Origin: Ascoidea tarda (nom. inval.)
Taxonomy: Eukaryota > Ascomycota > Saccharomycetes > Ascoideales > Ascoideaceae
Assembly: GCA_030560485.1 (NCBI GenBank)
Contig: JAKTTS010000089.1
Coordinates: 1 to 38,843, forward strand
Length of the DNA: 38,843 nt
Reading direction: 5' to 3'
How positions within the stretch are numbered: the stretch's first letter is position 1; each line of letters starts with the position of its first letter. A program made the translations under genes and the position numbers. Under the pieces are notes generated by a model. The model had not been told where the DNA came from and did not search any database. It saw only the letters and a program-made list of their open reading frames with translations. Of this stretch, positions 28,193 to 38,702 are shown piece by piece.

Positions 28193-31100
28193 TCAATTTT
28201 TAGCTTCAATATCTAGATAATCGGGATTCTTCTTCAATATAATAACTCCCTCCAATGAGCTTGCAAGACTAGTATATTCATCATTTTCTAATTCAGCTCT
28301 TTCTCCAGCTCCTAATAAAACTGGCGTAGAATGTGTCACCCATCCAGTAATAGTTTTTGGTTTACCTGCTTGTCCAACGACATCGACGGCTTGCCCAACT
28401 CTAACACTGACTTCAATTGGTTTTAAATCTTCATCTACTGTAATCAACATTCTTGGATGTATTGAAACATTCAAGTAATATAATAAATAGTGAGCATTAC
28501 TTAAAATAAATGTCTTTGGATTTAATAATAAAACGTTAGTAATTAATAACCCTGCTAAATGAACTTTGGATACAACTTGTCTATCTGAGTGAAATGGATT
28601 AAGTGTCAATGTTCCTTTACCTAAATGAAGTAACCCCTGTGCGATTCTAACCATAAATAAACAATTGGGTTCTCTTGAATAATAATTGGCTAATTGTCTT
28701 AGTAATTGTGCTAGTCTAGCATTATTGGTTCCTGATCCTACTACACCCATAGAGAAAATTGCATTTGCTGCAACATCTGAGTCTGGATCATGAGAATATC
28801 TCGACAATGTGTCATAAATGTTCATTTGGGGATTAGAAACAGAAACTAATCCCATTGCTAATGGAACTGCTCTTTTGATTGTATCATTGCCATAATGCAT
28901 CAAATGCCCAAAATGACGTAGTGACATTTCTTGTCCAATATCCTCACCCATCGCAAGGATTGCAAGACCTAGAACTGCATATGCTTGATAAGTGGTGTCT
29001 TCTTCTTCTTCTTCATCTTCTTCATCCTCGTCTTTTTCTTCCTTTTCTTTTTCTTCAGTTTCTTCTGGTAAGACTTCTTCCATCACTGCATCTTCATCAG
29101 CATCGACTAAATCAAGTTTTTTACCCTTTTTAGTATCATCAGCTTCAGTTTCAGTTTCAATTTCAGTTTCAGTTTCACCTTCGCCTTCGCCTTCAGCTTC
29201 CAGTTTATCCTTTTTGGGAAAATTAATGCACATGTTTAATAACTTTTGAATTTCCAACACATTACCTGTCCCTGCAAAGGCGCATACAGTGATTAAAATT
29301 TCAGTTGCCTTTCCAATTGGATGATCAACAGCTTTCAAACTTTCACATGCAACATCAATTTGATCGTATAATCCGACAAATAATAAGGCCAAACCTAATG
29401 ACATTAATTGAGCAAAACTGTCATTAAAATCTTTATTTGGTCTTTCAATAAAGGTTGATAAAATTGTTTGGGCAATATCCGGGTTACCAGTTCCCACAAA
29501 GACTAAACCTAATGATAATGTAGCCAAGGATACAATTTCAATTGAAACAGATTCATCACTAATAATTGGTAATAAAAGTTCCAAAACACTTTGGTTTTCA
29601 TGACCAGCAAATGAGATACCCAAACTAATTATGGATGCAATCCTTAATAATCTTGAATTGCTAGTGACATAATTTTCAACTAAATAAAAAGAGGTGAGAA
29701 CTTCATCATAAATTCCAGTATTAACAAGACCGATACCGAGTAAAGCACCGGCTTTGATTTCTTCTTCAGTTGATTCTAAAAATTTATCCAACTCTTGTAG
29801 ACCAACAGATGAAGACCATTGAAAAACAGCACCTAAACTAGCAGCAACAGATAACATTCCAGTATCTTTAGTTTTATAAATCCAAGCCATAGCGTTTTCT
29901 TGACTTATTAATTTATCGTTACAAAATCCGCAATTGAGATAGGAGTTGACAAAACTTGCAGCTAAACTTTGTTTGGCAGAATCAGTAGAAGTTTCCATAT
30001 AGCCATTTTTTGATTCTAAATGAGATTTATAAATATCTTCCGGGATTTTAGGTTCTAGTAGGTTTAATTTTAATGTTAGATAGGTAAAATATTCGTTTAA
30101 TTTTAGATTTGATATACAAACTTCAACGTCAGGATTCACCTCTTCAACGATATCATCTTCAGCTATATCTTGGTCTTGATCTTGATTTTGATCTTGATCT
30201 TCTTCACCTTGTTCTTTGGATTCATCCTTTTCTATTGAAATATCGTTTTCAGCATCATCTTCATCTTCATCTTCAATGTCATCATCTTTTGATTCAATTA
30301 ATTGGAAGGCAGGATTTTGTTTTGCTAAAATAAAACCCAATTGTTTTGAAGTGGCCAAGTCATTAGAGCGAGAGAAAATATTTCTGATTAATGAATCATC
30401 ACTAATTTTGAGTGCTAATGGAAGAGCTTTAGTCAATTGATCTTGAGAAAGATAAATTTCACAAACAGTTTGTAGGAAAGAGACATCATCAAATGGAGGC
30501 AAGTATGGAACACAGCTAGCCATGTATAAGCAAACTCTGGAATAAGTATTTTTATCAACGAATCTTGGGAGATCTTTGATGGAGTCAATTTCTAATAATA
30601 AGTCAACAGCGTCAGCTTCAGCGTTATGTTTTAGGAAAAAGGGAATAATTTCAAAGGCCAATTGTTTCAAATCAGTGATTTTAACTCCTAATAAGACTTT
30701 TATTTTTACTTCTTCATCCTCAACTTTGGGTTTGTCAGATTTTTGGTTATCTTTTTCTTTATCAGTGGAGTCACTATCTGATGGAGAATTATCCTTTTTG
30801 CCTAATTTAGATCCTTCGGTCTTTAAATCAGTTGAAGTTGAGTCTTTAGATGCAGCATCTAGTTTTTCAGCAACAGTGTTGTCTGAAAGAACTGGAGCAG
30901 TGACTTCTTCAGGTTTTAAGCCATTTTCGAGTTCTAGTAAGGGAATGTAGAGTAGGCCGATTTCTAAAGCCAAATGACGAACGTAATCATGGCCCATTTC
31001 ACTTATATCGGGTTCATTGGACAATAATCTGTACTTTAAACAATCAAGGTTACCTTCGTCAGAGTAAGTCATTCCCAATACCGATAGGATATCAGCCAAT

Positions 31101-31438
31101 TTCGATTTCAAAACTAGGTCTTGCCATTTGTCGTACAAATTACATAAGAGAAGATAATGGGGTCTTAAGAATTTCAAAGGTTTGGGAACAGCAGTCATTG
31201 AGCTTGTGGATTCTTTGATAAAGACTTTCAACTTCGACAAAGAGGCCTCGTACAACGAGGAATCGGACTCATTAAGTCTCTCAACCAACATTTCTAAATC
31301 AGACTTCAATTGCTGGTCTTCTTCGCTTAATTCCTCTTCTTCTTGCTTCTTTTTTCTGCCTGATTTGGCATTTTGTTTAGCATCTTTAGTGGCGTCGGGC
31401 ACGACTTTTTTCTGAGGGAGCTGATCTTTGGAGGACAT
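28193..31438 (-). CDS. RPN1: 26S proteasome base subunit Rpn1
   Basis: This 1081-residue non-ATPase subunit of the proteasome regulatory particle is the scaffold that docks ubiquitin, Rad23/Dsk2-type shuttles and Ubp6. The N-terminal block LSEEDQQLKSDLEMLVERL and RPHYLLLCNLYDKW are typical. The proteasome/cyclosome repeats run from about residue 490 to 900 (for example GALLGIGLVNTGIYDE and SLGLVFVGTGNPDI). The C-terminus has the conserved HYLLYYLNVSIHPRML and GKPKTITGWVTHSTPVLL. Three acidic or charged insertions (about 205-245, 385-440 and 750-815) account for the excess over S. cerevisiae Rpn1 (993 aa). The third is a Glu/Asp run coded largely by imperfect GAA/GAT repeats. It is divergent from GOS1 with 332 bases between starts. 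No frameshift or missing block is seen. Confidence 0.97.
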   Translation of the reverse strand: MSSKDQLPQKKVVPDATKDAKQNAKSGRKKKQEEEELSEEDQQLKSDLEMLVERLNESDSSLYEASLSKLKVFIKESTSSMTAVPKPLKFLRPHYLLLCNLYDKWQDLVLKSKLADILSVLGMTYSDEGNLDCLKYRLLSNEPDISEMGHDYVRHLALEIGLLYIPLLELENGLKPEEVTAPVLSDNTVAEKLDAASKDSTSTDLKTEGSKLGKKDNSPSDSDSTDKEKDNQKSDKPKVEDEEVKIKVLLGVKITDLKQLAFEIIPFFLKHNAEADAVDLLLEIDSIKDLPRFVDKNTYSRVCLYMASCVPYLPPFDDVSFLQTVCEIYLSQDQLTKALPLALKISDDSLIRNIFSRSNDLATSKQLGFILAKQNPAFQLIESKDDDIEDEDEDDAENDISIEKDESKEQGEEDQDQNQDQDQDIAEDDIVEEVNPDVEVCISNLKLNEYFTYLTLKLNLLEPKIPEDIYKSHLESKNGYMETSTDSAKQSLAASFVNSYLNCGFCNDKLISQENAMAWIYKTKDTGMLSVAASLGAVFQWSSSVGLQELDKFLESTEEEIKAGALLGIGLVNTGIYDEVLTSFYLVENYVTSNSRLLRIASIISLGISFAGHENQSVLELLLPIISDESVSIEIVSLATLSLGLVFVGTGNPDIAQTILSTFIERPNKDFNDSFAQLMSLGLALLFVGLYDQIDVACESLKAVDHPIGKATEILITVCAFAGTGNVLEIQKLLNMCINFPKKDKLEAEGEGEGETETEIETETEADDTKKGKKLDLVDADEDAVMEEVLPEETEEKEKEEKDEDEEDEEEEEDTTYQAYAVLGLAILAMGEDIGQEMSLRHFGHLMHYGNDTIKRAVPLAMGLVSVSNPQMNIYDTLSRYSHDPDSDVAANAIFSMGVVGSGTNNARLAQLLRQLANYYSREPNCLFMVRIAQGLLHLGKGTLTLNPFHSDRQVVSKVHLAGLLITNVLLLNPKTFILSNAHYLLYYLNVSIHPRMLITVDEDLKPIEVSVRVGQAVDVVGQAGKPKTITGWVTHSTPVLLGAGERAELENDEYTSLASSLEGVIILKKNPDYLDIEAKN

Positions 31439-31770
31439 TTTGGACGAGGAAAGCAGTATGGGGGGCCACCAGTAGCAGTAATGTGTTTCAATTGGTTCAA
31501 GCTCGCTAGCTAGATGGTTGATCTGGAGGATTGATCTCTTGCAGCTGAATCAAAGAGCCAGTTGGAGGTAGTGGTAGCTCTGTTAAAACAGCTTGGAGGC
31601 AAATCCAACGAGTTTTTCAGCGCCGGCCGGAGCACGTGTGCAGAGATATCCGACTCGTCGGTTGGAAGTGCTTTGATCTGACAGCTCTTCACTCCATCGC
31701 CTTGAGGACAAGCTCTGAAGAAGCCTCTGGACCAGAAGAAATCTCTCCAACAGCTGTATACTCACCAACC
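31439..31770. promoter_or_regulatory. Divergent RPN1 / GOS1 promoter
   Basis: A 332-base, relatively GC-rich spacer. A CACGTG E-box lies at 31633-31638, next to a GCGCCGGCCGG stretch. GGTGGC (minus strand, 31465-31470) is only the first part of the proteasome-gene element bound by Rpn4 (GGTGGCAAA), and the last three bases do not match. No TATA box is evident. The frame of GOS1 is open upstream to 31636, but that part resembles no GOS1 sequence. Confidence 0.5.
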
Positions 31771-32457
31771 ATGCCTTCCACCACTCTGACGTTTATGGGA
31801 GTTCGTTCCCAGGCACTTGCATTTGAAAACCAGACCTTGAAGCTTCTCACCAGCTATTCCTCGTTTGCTCAGTCTCCCAGTGCCCATCCAACCCAGAAGG
31901 AGCTAGCCTTGGAGAAGGAGATTGCCAACTTGCTCAAACAGAGAGATGCAATTGTTGAGAACTTGAGCAATTTTGAGAAATTCGAGAACTTGGTTCCTTC
32001 CAGATCACAACAGTTGCAACGGCACAACGAGGTTTTACAGGAAAATTACAGGGATTTTAATAATATCAAGCTCTCTATTAAACAAGAAAGAGAGAGAATC
32101 AATTTGCTAATAAGTGTTAGGTCCGATATCGAGGCCCATAAAAGAAGAAACGACGACAACTCCAGCAACCAATTTTTAAATGACGAAAACGACTACATCA
32201 ACAATGAACGAGAGAGGGCAGACAATGCCAATTCAATAGCCGACAGATTACTAGCCCAGGCCTATGAAACAAGAAGCGAATTTCAAAGACAGAGAAATGT
32301 ACTTTCTGGAGTCAATAAGAAAATGTTTTCAATATTGTCTACTATACCAGGCATAAATGTTTTGCTAGGTAAGATCAACACTAGGAGGAAAAGAGATGCG
32401 ATTATTATAGCTTCGTTAATATCAGTTTGTATAATTCTCATATGGCTCACAAGCTAG
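31771..32457 (+). CDS. GOS1: Golgi Qb-SNARE Gos1
   Basis: This 228-residue Golgi SNARE acts in retrograde and intra-Golgi transport with Sed5, Ykt6 and Sft1. The helical N-terminal region matches yeast Gos1 (for example LQENYRDFNNIKLSIKQER and INLLISVRSDIEAHK). The SNARE motif (about 150-205) includes ADRLLAQAYETRSEFQRQR. Then come IPGINVLLGKINTRRKRDA and a C-terminal membrane anchor (about 209-226). Length is close to the S. cerevisiae protein (223 aa). I chose the ATG at 31771 (MPSTTLTF); an in-frame ATG at 31636 would add 45 residues with no family counterpart. Confidence 0.95.
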   Translation: MPSTTLTFMGVRSQALAFENQTLKLLTSYSSFAQSPSAHPTQKELALEKEIANLLKQRDAIVENLSNFEKFENLVPSRSQQLQRHNEVLQENYRDFNNIKLSIKQERERINLLISVRSDIEAHKRRNDDNSSNQFLNDENDYINNERERADNANSIADRLLAQAYETRSEFQRQRNVLSGVNKKMFSILSTIPGINVLLGKINTRRKRDAIIIASLISVCIILIWLTS

Positions 32458-32682
32458 AACACGTATCAATGAATCGGAATTTTTCACTTTTAATCTATCA
32501 CAATCAACTATATGAGGATCGACCTAATCTATTTAATTCTATTTTGTCCTATTTTATCCTATTTTATCCTAATTTTATCTTAATTTTATTTAATTTTATT
32601 TAAATATAATATCAAATTAACTTGAAAAATAAAAAAAAAAAAAAACATAATAGTTCATAAAGGGGCTTGTTTTTGTAATTGT

Positions 32683-34026
32683 CTAATATCCACATTGATT
32701 GGGATAATTACGACTCTCTAATGGTTGAGGGAATAATCCATATTCTGTTAGTTTTTTAAAGTCCCATTCAATCGATGACTCAGTTTTATAGCACCAAAAG
32801 ATCCATCCTGCTCGAATTTGAAAAGCATCTAATTGAGCTTCAATATATTTTCTTGTTGCAATTTTTTTATCGTTGCTCCAATAATTAATATCATCAATAT
32901 TCTGACATGAACCAATGGGATTCGAGACTAAAAACGTTCCATCGTATCTTGCACCTCTACCAACTCCATTAAGCCATTTTGTACAATCGGTTAATGCTCC
33001 AGACCACTCACCAGCTACTGTCCAATGGTACTCGTCTTGAATTTGTCTTCCAAGATTGCACGCAAACGAAATGTGTTCATCATCACTTCTTAGTAGTTCA
33101 CCTTCAGAGAAAACTTGATAGAAATGATGGTCAAGCACGACTCCCCAAAAGCCATTATCAAGAACCATAAAATCTGACCAATAACCCAAAGCTTGAAATG
33201 CATCATGAATTATTATATTATTGGTCGAAACGTTTCGTAGTTGATCATATCCATCGAGATAAAACTTCTTGATTTTATCCATGTCCAATGAAGGACCCAA
33301 GGGTTCATTTAATAGCTCAATTCCAATAATGGTATCTTTATAATCATCACCACCGTATTTGTTCATAATGTAATCCAATACTTGTAAAGTGACTGCAAGA
33401 TTATCGCCATTTTGCCAATCTAAATAATCTCTTTTACCGGAATTATCAAACCCATTTTGAGAGCCTGGGGCACCATGTAAATCTATCCAAACCTTTAAAT
33501 TATTTGCTTTTGACCATTCAATTGCCTTATCCAAATAATATTCTTGACCTTGAACATATGGATCGTTGTCTAATAATTGAAAAGCCCAGTATCCAATTGG
33601 AATTCGGACTGTGTTTAATCCATAAGAAGCAATGTCTTTAAAATCTTGCTCAGTATAAAAAGTAGCCCAATGCTCGGATAATCTATCATAAGCTTCTTCT
33701 TTTCCTAAATATTTTGTATAATAATATTCATCAGCAGGAACATCATCACCATTATTATTATTATCATTGGTACTGAACACTTGAAAAAGTGAAGGTGTAA
33801 TATAAGGTTCTAAAAGAAACCATCCTCCTAAATTAACACCTTTAATTTTATTTTCTTGAAGGGCATAATTATAGGATCTTTTGATAAATTTAAGATTATC
33901 ACCGCTTTCTTTGATGTTTGAAATCTCGTGAGTAATATCATTTGCTAATAATCCAACAGAAAAAATCGAATTAAACAAGAAAAAAGCAATAAATAAAAAG
34001 CAGTGAAGTTTAGAAAAGATAGCCAT
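32683..34026 (-). CDS. EXG1: Secreted exo-1,3-beta-glucanase, glycoside hydrolase family 5
   Basis: This 447-residue secreted enzyme trims beta-1,3-glucan in the cell wall. A signal peptide (about 1-23) is followed by a short propeptide ending in Lys-Arg (residues 49-50), a Kex2 site as in yeast Exg1. The mature enzyme begins [20 protein letters not shown], and GGWFLLEP is a family hallmark. The acid/base Glu241 lies in LLNEPLG and the nucleophile Glu340 in [11 protein letters not shown]. Cysteines near the catalytic region and at the C-terminus (NQCGY) fit the known disulphides. Length matches Exg1 (448 aa). It is convergent with GOS1, with 225 bases between stops, and divergent from FAT1. 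The closest family alternatives are SPR1 or EXG2; there is no GPI signal, so not Exg2. Confidence 0.95.
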   Translation of the reverse strand: MAIFSKLHCFLFIAFFLFNSIFSVGLLANDITHEISNIKESGDNLKFIKRSYNYALQENKIKGVNLGGWFLLEPYITPSLFQVFSTNDNNNNGDDVPADEYYYTKYLGKEEAYDRLSEHWATFYTEQDFKDIASYGLNTVRIPIGYWAFQLLDNDPYVQGQEYYLDKAIEWSKANNLKVWIDLHGAPGSQNGFDNSGKRDYLDWQNGDNLAVTLQVLDYIMNKYGGDDYKDTIIGIELLNEPLGPSLDMDKIKKFYLDGYDQLRNVSTNNIIIHDAFQALGYWSDFMVLDNGFWGVVLDHHFYQVFSEGELLRSDDEHISFACNLGRQIQDEYHWTVAGEWSGALTDCTKWLNGVGRGARYDGTFLVSNPIGSCQNIDDINYWSNDKKIATRKYIEAQLDAFQIRAGWIFWCYKTESSIEWDFKKLTEYGLFPQPLESRNYPNQCGY

Positions 34027-34848
34027 TTTTCTTTAAAAGCAATTGATAATTTTAATTTGATTGTTCTATATAGATACTATTTTATGCTATTTATTTATTT
34101 ATTTATTTATTTATTTATTAATTTATTTATTTTATTTATTTTATTCTATTTTTTTTATTTTTATTTTATAATTATTTATAATATGATTGGTTTTAAAGGT
34201 AAAGGATTTCAATAGAATCAAATGTAAAGACGTCTCTATTATAGGTTTTAGTTATGTTTGGTTTGTGATTTGGTTCTGTGTTGTTTCAAAGCGAATGAAG
34301 TGATTGCGATATTGAATCTTCTAGCAAAAATATGATTATCTAAACCAAATCTTTGATATTCAAGATCTCAAAGGGTCACAATTAAAAATAAAATTAAATA
34401 AAAAAAAAATCAATTCAGAATGTGAATAAAGATTCCACAAAAATATTTGAAATAGAATAACCTCTTTTACACAAGATGAAGAAGAAAAAAACTCATTTTT
34501 CATTGGGAAATCAGATTTATATATTCAAATGAGAAAAAGAAACAAAAATACAAAACAAGCACATTAAAAACATCAAAAGATACAGATTGACTGCTAAATG
34601 AAAAATATTAATGCGATATTGGGATTTTATTATAGAAAATTTTGACCTGAAATGGAAAATACATGTGAATAATAGAGTTTTGGCTTAAAGTTTTGCTTTT
34701 CCTTCTGTGTTTCTTTTCTATTTGTGGCCCCAAATAAAAATACCTATTGCAAAAACAGATTTGCTGAGTTTGATTGGACGAAAAAATGACAGCATCTGGA
34801 TGTTGAGAGAAAAAAATATCCTGTTTTGATTGTTCGAAGTATATATGC

Positions 34849-34874
34849 ACACTCTGCGTCAGTCTGCAGAGTGT
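34849..34874. repeat. Perfect 9-base inverted repeat
   Basis: ACACTCTGC (34849-34857) and GCAGAGTGT (34866-34874) are separated by 8 bases. It lies upstream of FAT1, near the left end of a 300-base cluster of inverted repeats. Confidence 0.65.
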
Positions 34875-35040
34875 ATTTCTATATCTGAAAATATAAAACT
34901 GAAAACGCACCGCTGCGCTGCAACACAAAGCTAAATTGAGACTGCAATCCAAATTACTGAAGTCCCTTTTCTATCTATAATTTGGACAGTGCTTCAACAT
35001 GAACCGGGAGTACTTAAAAGTAGATGTATACGCCTGTTGT

Positions 35041-35070
35041 TGCAGCTTAGTTATCGTTAAGCTACAACAC
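35041..35070. repeat. 11-base inverted repeat, one mismatch
   Basis: GTTGCAGCTTA (35041-35051) pairs with TAAGCTACAAC (35060-35070) with a single mismatch around an 8-base loop. A third, shorter pair (GATGCA/TGCATC, 4-base loop) lies at 35135-35150. Confidence 0.6.
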
Positions 35071-35710
35071 CACGAGAATTTCTAATGGATAAGTCAAAAA
35101 AGTGATTACGAACGACGGTTAGTTCAGTCCATCGGATGCATGTGTGCATCTAAACTTGCCTCATCTGCAGACGCACGTGAATACATCAGACACAAATCAC
35201 TAGAAGTCTGGAGGTGATGGAAAATACGCTGCGTCTTTTGTTCTGTTGCACTCTCATCATGGGCCAACACAAGCAGAAGTGCTTCAGCTCGAGTTCTAAA
35301 AGCTGCTTTCAATCGGGTTCCAAAACGAAAACTACACATTGGGACTGGAGCATTTTTGTGCCGGTGCTTTCGAAAAATTTCGGCATCTGCCTCTTCCGGC
35401 CCGCCTGCGATTCCCATTAATGATCACAAACCCGACTCAAACGCAACTTTGGATTTCCGCACAGCTGATTTGCCGTGCAAAAGTTGCTTGCATCGCACAA
35501 AAAGACCTCTTGGAACTGCAACCGCATACTTTAACACGCAAATTTCAATGTTTTTTGTATCGTTTGTTAAAGCTCAACAATAACCAAACATTTACTGAAA
35601 GCCAGTTGGATATAATCAACCACAGCAATTACAATCAAAGCACATTGAGCATTCTCCTTGAAACAAAATTCCCTTCACACTATTCAATTTATCTAAACAA
35701 CTGTTTGCAA

Positions 35711-37720
35711 ATGATAAACTCAATCGAATTGCAGTTTATAAAGTGCCGAAACACCCTAAACCATCTATTCTTCAACTGTATCAACTTTGCTATATCTAAA
35801 TTTAATTACCACATCGAATCGAAATACCATATAATCCACGATCTATATATCATCCAATACCTAATTAAAAGATTGTTTTACTATTTGTTGCAGAATCTAA
35901 ACAAAAAATTGAATTACTGGTATATATTTGAAAAAACAGTCTTTGAAAATGAAAATAAATTAGCTCTCGTTTACATCAACTCTCCCTCAATCAAAACTAA
36001 TTATGTGCTAGATAAGGATAATGGAAATCTTAGGATCCCAAATGACGCCAATTTTAAGGTTGAAAGATTGACTTACATTCAACTATACAATGCTGTATTA
36101 CGATTATCCTATATTTTATCAACAGATTACAAAATCAAGCCCGACGATATCATTGGTCTTGATATGCATAATAAACCATTATTTGTGATCTTTTGGTTTG
36201 CTTTATGGAATATTGGTGCCAAACCTGCATTTTTAAACTACAATATTACCAACAAAACTTCATTAATTCATTGTCTAAAAATTTCAAATATCTCTCAGGT
36301 TTTCTTTGAACAAGATTTCAATCTTCCAGACGATACTATTAGTTCAATTAATTCAGAGTTACCTGATCTTAAACTAACCTTTTTAAGCGAGGACCAAATA
36401 AACTTAAAAATTTATAACAATTCTTCAAAAGTCTTTAGACTAAATGATGAGTTGAGAAACAAATCAGATAAGCCCTGGTCAACTTCAGCACTAATCTTCA
36501 CATCAGGAACAACTGGCCTACCAAAGGCTGCAATAATGAGCTGGAGAAAAGTCTGTCTTGGTACTCCACTATATGGTCATATAATCAGAATCACAAATAA
36601 CTCAACCGTTTTCACTTCAATGCCACTATACCACTCAACATCCTCAATGCTTGGTGTATTGCCAACCTTTAGTCACGGTGGTTGTATTGCAATAACTGAA
36701 AAGTTTTCTGCTTCCAATTTCTGGGCCCAAGTCAAATTAACTAACTCCACTCACATTCAATATGTCGGAGAAATTTGCCGATACTTGATTGATCAGCCAG
36801 TCAACCCAAACTATGAGAAAAATCACATAGCAACCATAGCCTATGGCAATGGTTTAAGAACAGATATCTGGCTTCAGTTTAAACAAAGATTCAATATACA
36901 TGGTGTAGGTGAGTTTTATGCTGCCACAGAGGCTCCAATTGCTACAACGAGCTTCCAAACAGGAAATAATGGCATTGGTGCTTGTAGAAACTATGGATCC
37001 GTAATTAATTATATTTTATCATACCAACAAATTTTAGTCAAAATGGATCCAGATACAGACAATGAACTTTATAGAGATCCCAAAACTGGGTATTGCAAGG
37101 TCACTGATGCTGAAGAGCCTGGCCAACTATTATTTAGAATCTCAAGACCAAAAAGACCTTATGTCGACTTTCAAGGCTATATTAATAATGAAAAAGAAAC
37201 AAACTCTAAATTCGTTCGAGATGTATTTCATAAAGGCGATTGCTGGATTAAAACTGGAGACTTGTTGAAATATGATAAAGATGGTTTAATGTATTTTATT
37301 GATAGACTAGGTGATACATTTCGATGGAAGTCTGAAAACGTTTCAACCAACGAGATTGAGATTTTAATTAATAACTCAAATTTAGTGAATAATTCCGTTG
37401 TTGTTGGTTTAAAGATTCCAGGACATGAAGGCAAAGCAGGATTTGCAACAATCATTCCAAATTCCAATTTTGATCTTGTCGAATTGGTCAACTATTTCAT
37501 GGATAATATACCAAAGTATGCTATTCCAGTATTCATTAAACTCACTGACAAATTCATAACAACAGATAACCACAAAATCATCAAGAAAAGTTATAGAGAA
37601 CAAATATTGCCAAAGGGAAAAAATAATAACGAAAAAATATATTGGCTTAATAAAAACAAATACGAGGAATTAACAGAAGAAAGCTGGAATGATATACAAT
37701 CTTCTAAAATTCGTCTATAG
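35711..37720 (+). CDS. FAT1: Very-long-chain fatty acyl-CoA synthetase / fatty acid transporter Fat1
   Basis: This enzyme activates very-long-chain fatty acids and takes part in fatty acid import. From the ATG at 35711 the protein is 669 residues, the same length as S. cerevisiae Fat1 as I recall it. It aligns from the N-terminal helical region (LNYWYIFEK near residue 75) to the end. The AMP-binding motif TSGTTGLPKAAIMSW lies at about 263-278, YGNGLR and GEFYAATEAP follow, and the VLACS/FATP signature GDTFRWKSENVSTNE is at about 534-548. The protein ends KIRL, similar to the PTS1-like IKL of yeast Fat1, so peroxisomal or ER/lipid-droplet location is possible. The frame is open a further 124 codons upstream, with ATGs at 35339 and 35420; those residues have no counterpart I know, but a longer form is not excluded. 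Confidence 0.95.
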   Translation: MINSIELQFIKCRNTLNHLFFNCINFAISKFNYHIESKYHIIHDLYIIQYLIKRLFYYLLQNLNKKLNYWYIFEKTVFENENKLALVYINSPSIKTNYVLDKDNGNLRIPNDANFKVERLTYIQLYNAVLRLSYILSTDYKIKPDDIIGLDMHNKPLFVIFWFALWNIGAKPAFLNYNITNKTSLIHCLKISNISQVFFEQDFNLPDDTISSINSELPDLKLTFLSEDQINLKIYNNSSKVFRLNDELRNKSDKPWSTSALIFTSGTTGLPKAAIMSWRKVCLGTPLYGHIIRITNNSTVFTSMPLYHSTSSMLGVLPTFSHGGCIAITEKFSASNFWAQVKLTNSTHIQYVGEICRYLIDQPVNPNYEKNHIATIAYGNGLRTDIWLQFKQRFNIHGVGEFYAATEAPIATTSFQTGNNGIGACRNYGSVINYILSYQQILVKMDPDTDNELYRDPKTGYCKVTDAEEPGQLLFRISRPKRPYVDFQGYINNEKETNSKFVRDVFHKGDCWIKTGDLLKYDKDGLMYFIDRLGDTFRWKSENVSTNEIEILINNSNLVNNSVVVGLKIPGHEGKAGFATIIPNSNFDLVELVNYFMDNIPKYAIPVFIKLTDKFITTDNHKIIKKSYREQILPKGKNNNEKIYWLNKNKYEELTEESWNDIQSSKIRL

Positions 37721-38702
37721 TTGCTTACTATCAAATGTTTTCAATAGGTATAATACGGAGGTTTTTCCTTAAAAAAATGAAAAAAGTAAGATATATAATT
37801 TATCAAAATAAATAAAAATAAAAATAAATAATAAGTAATTTTATTATAACTTGATTTTGTAAATTATGTTTTAAAAATAGAAATTAACCCCCTGTTTCCA
37901 TGTTTAAAGGAAAAGCCCCAATATCCATGATACAGCTGTCAATAGTTCATAGCAATTGTATTTTCAGTAATTGTTGAGTACTTGTTGAGGAGTTGAACCA
38001 TATAACTCCAGAATATATTTGATATGTTAAGTTTTTGCAGGTCCAAGTACGTCATGGAGATGAAAGACAAACAATATAGAAAAACAATGTATTTATATAA
38101 TTCTTTTAATTTAACATAATTGTTTTAATTTAATATAATTGTTTATTTTAATATAATTGTTTATTTTAAAAAAGTTGGTTTATTTGATAAGAGTAGTCCA
38201 ACGGAAACACACGGATAGCGACCTGTTAAAATAAACACGCCAAAAAGACTATTGGAAAATAGGACTACAGTGCTTCCACTACTTTACTATTTTTAATTAT
38301 ATATCTCTACCTAAAGTATCACTAACTCTAATTCACAATACAATGTTCCATGGCTTTTGTACAATGTCCACACCAAGTTTGAGAAGCCCAAATGTATTTT
38401 TTATTAGAAGTACTTGTATTATTGGAAAGACTTGAAGGATATGTAAAGTACATTACCAAATTATTGAGATATGAATTACAAACAATCAAGCATCAGTTCT
38501 TAGTTAGGTCAACTTATTATGGTTTTCTGTTAACATTGCCACCGAATCCAGTTTGGATGATGATTCCTTCTTTATGCTGTTATGAAAGAGAGGCTTTAAC
38601 AATTTAACAAAAATGAAACCAGCTATCTCAATTTCAAGTAGTTAACAACGTTTGTTGATAAAATAATTAAATTAGATAGCAACTATTGTGATATGCTGTG
38701 AG
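37721..38702. other. Region downstream of FAT1
   Basis: About 980 bases. It has an AT-rich FAT1 3' end (37721-37870), then mixed-composition DNA and a 20-base tandem repeat (separate entry). From about 38340 to 38610 it has more coding-like composition, but no frame I trust. The 71-codon plus frame (38392-38607) and a 33-codon minus stretch in the same place match nothing I recognise. No RNA gene is seen. Confidence 0.4.
38102..38168. repeat. AT-rich tandem repeat, about 20-base unit
   Basis: Three degenerate copies of a unit near TTTTAATTTAATATAATTGT follow each other, in non-coding DNA about 380 bases past the FAT1 stop. The last copies are 18 bases. Function unknown. Confidence 0.7.

Larger units (their letters stand above)
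34027..35710. promoter_or_regulatory. EXG1 / FAT1 divergent intergenic region
   Basis: About 1.7 kb. The EXG1 side (34027-34600) is AT-rich, with an ATTT tetranucleotide array at about 34089-34150. From about 34830 the DNA is GC-richer and holds three inverted repeats (34849-34874, 35041-35070, 35135-35150) and a CACGTG E-box at 35174-35179. A minus frame at 34608-34952 (114 codons) resembles nothing and lacks coding character. The FAT1 frame is open from at least 35339, so the last ~370 bases could be leader or an N-terminal extension (see FAT1). Confidence 0.5.

Noticed and set aside
31461-31472. Rpn4 proteasome element upstream of RPN1
   Set aside because: Only GGTGGC matches; the final AAA of GGTGGCAAA is absent, and the site is just 27 bases from the ATG.
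34608-34952. 114-codon minus frame between EXG1 and FAT1
   Set aside because: Its peptide is Phe/Tyr/Cys-rich, unlike any family I know, and it spans an inverted repeat in a probable promoter.
37985-38010. GGTTCAACTCC on the minus strand as a tRNA B-box
   Set aside because: No A-box or cloverleaf can be drawn around it. No other tRNA-like B-box was found in the window.
37980-38350. Possible solo terminal repeat of an LTR-type element (TGTTGAG-like start)
   Set aside because: No matching end, target duplication, primer site or element protein could be recognised, so no element is called.
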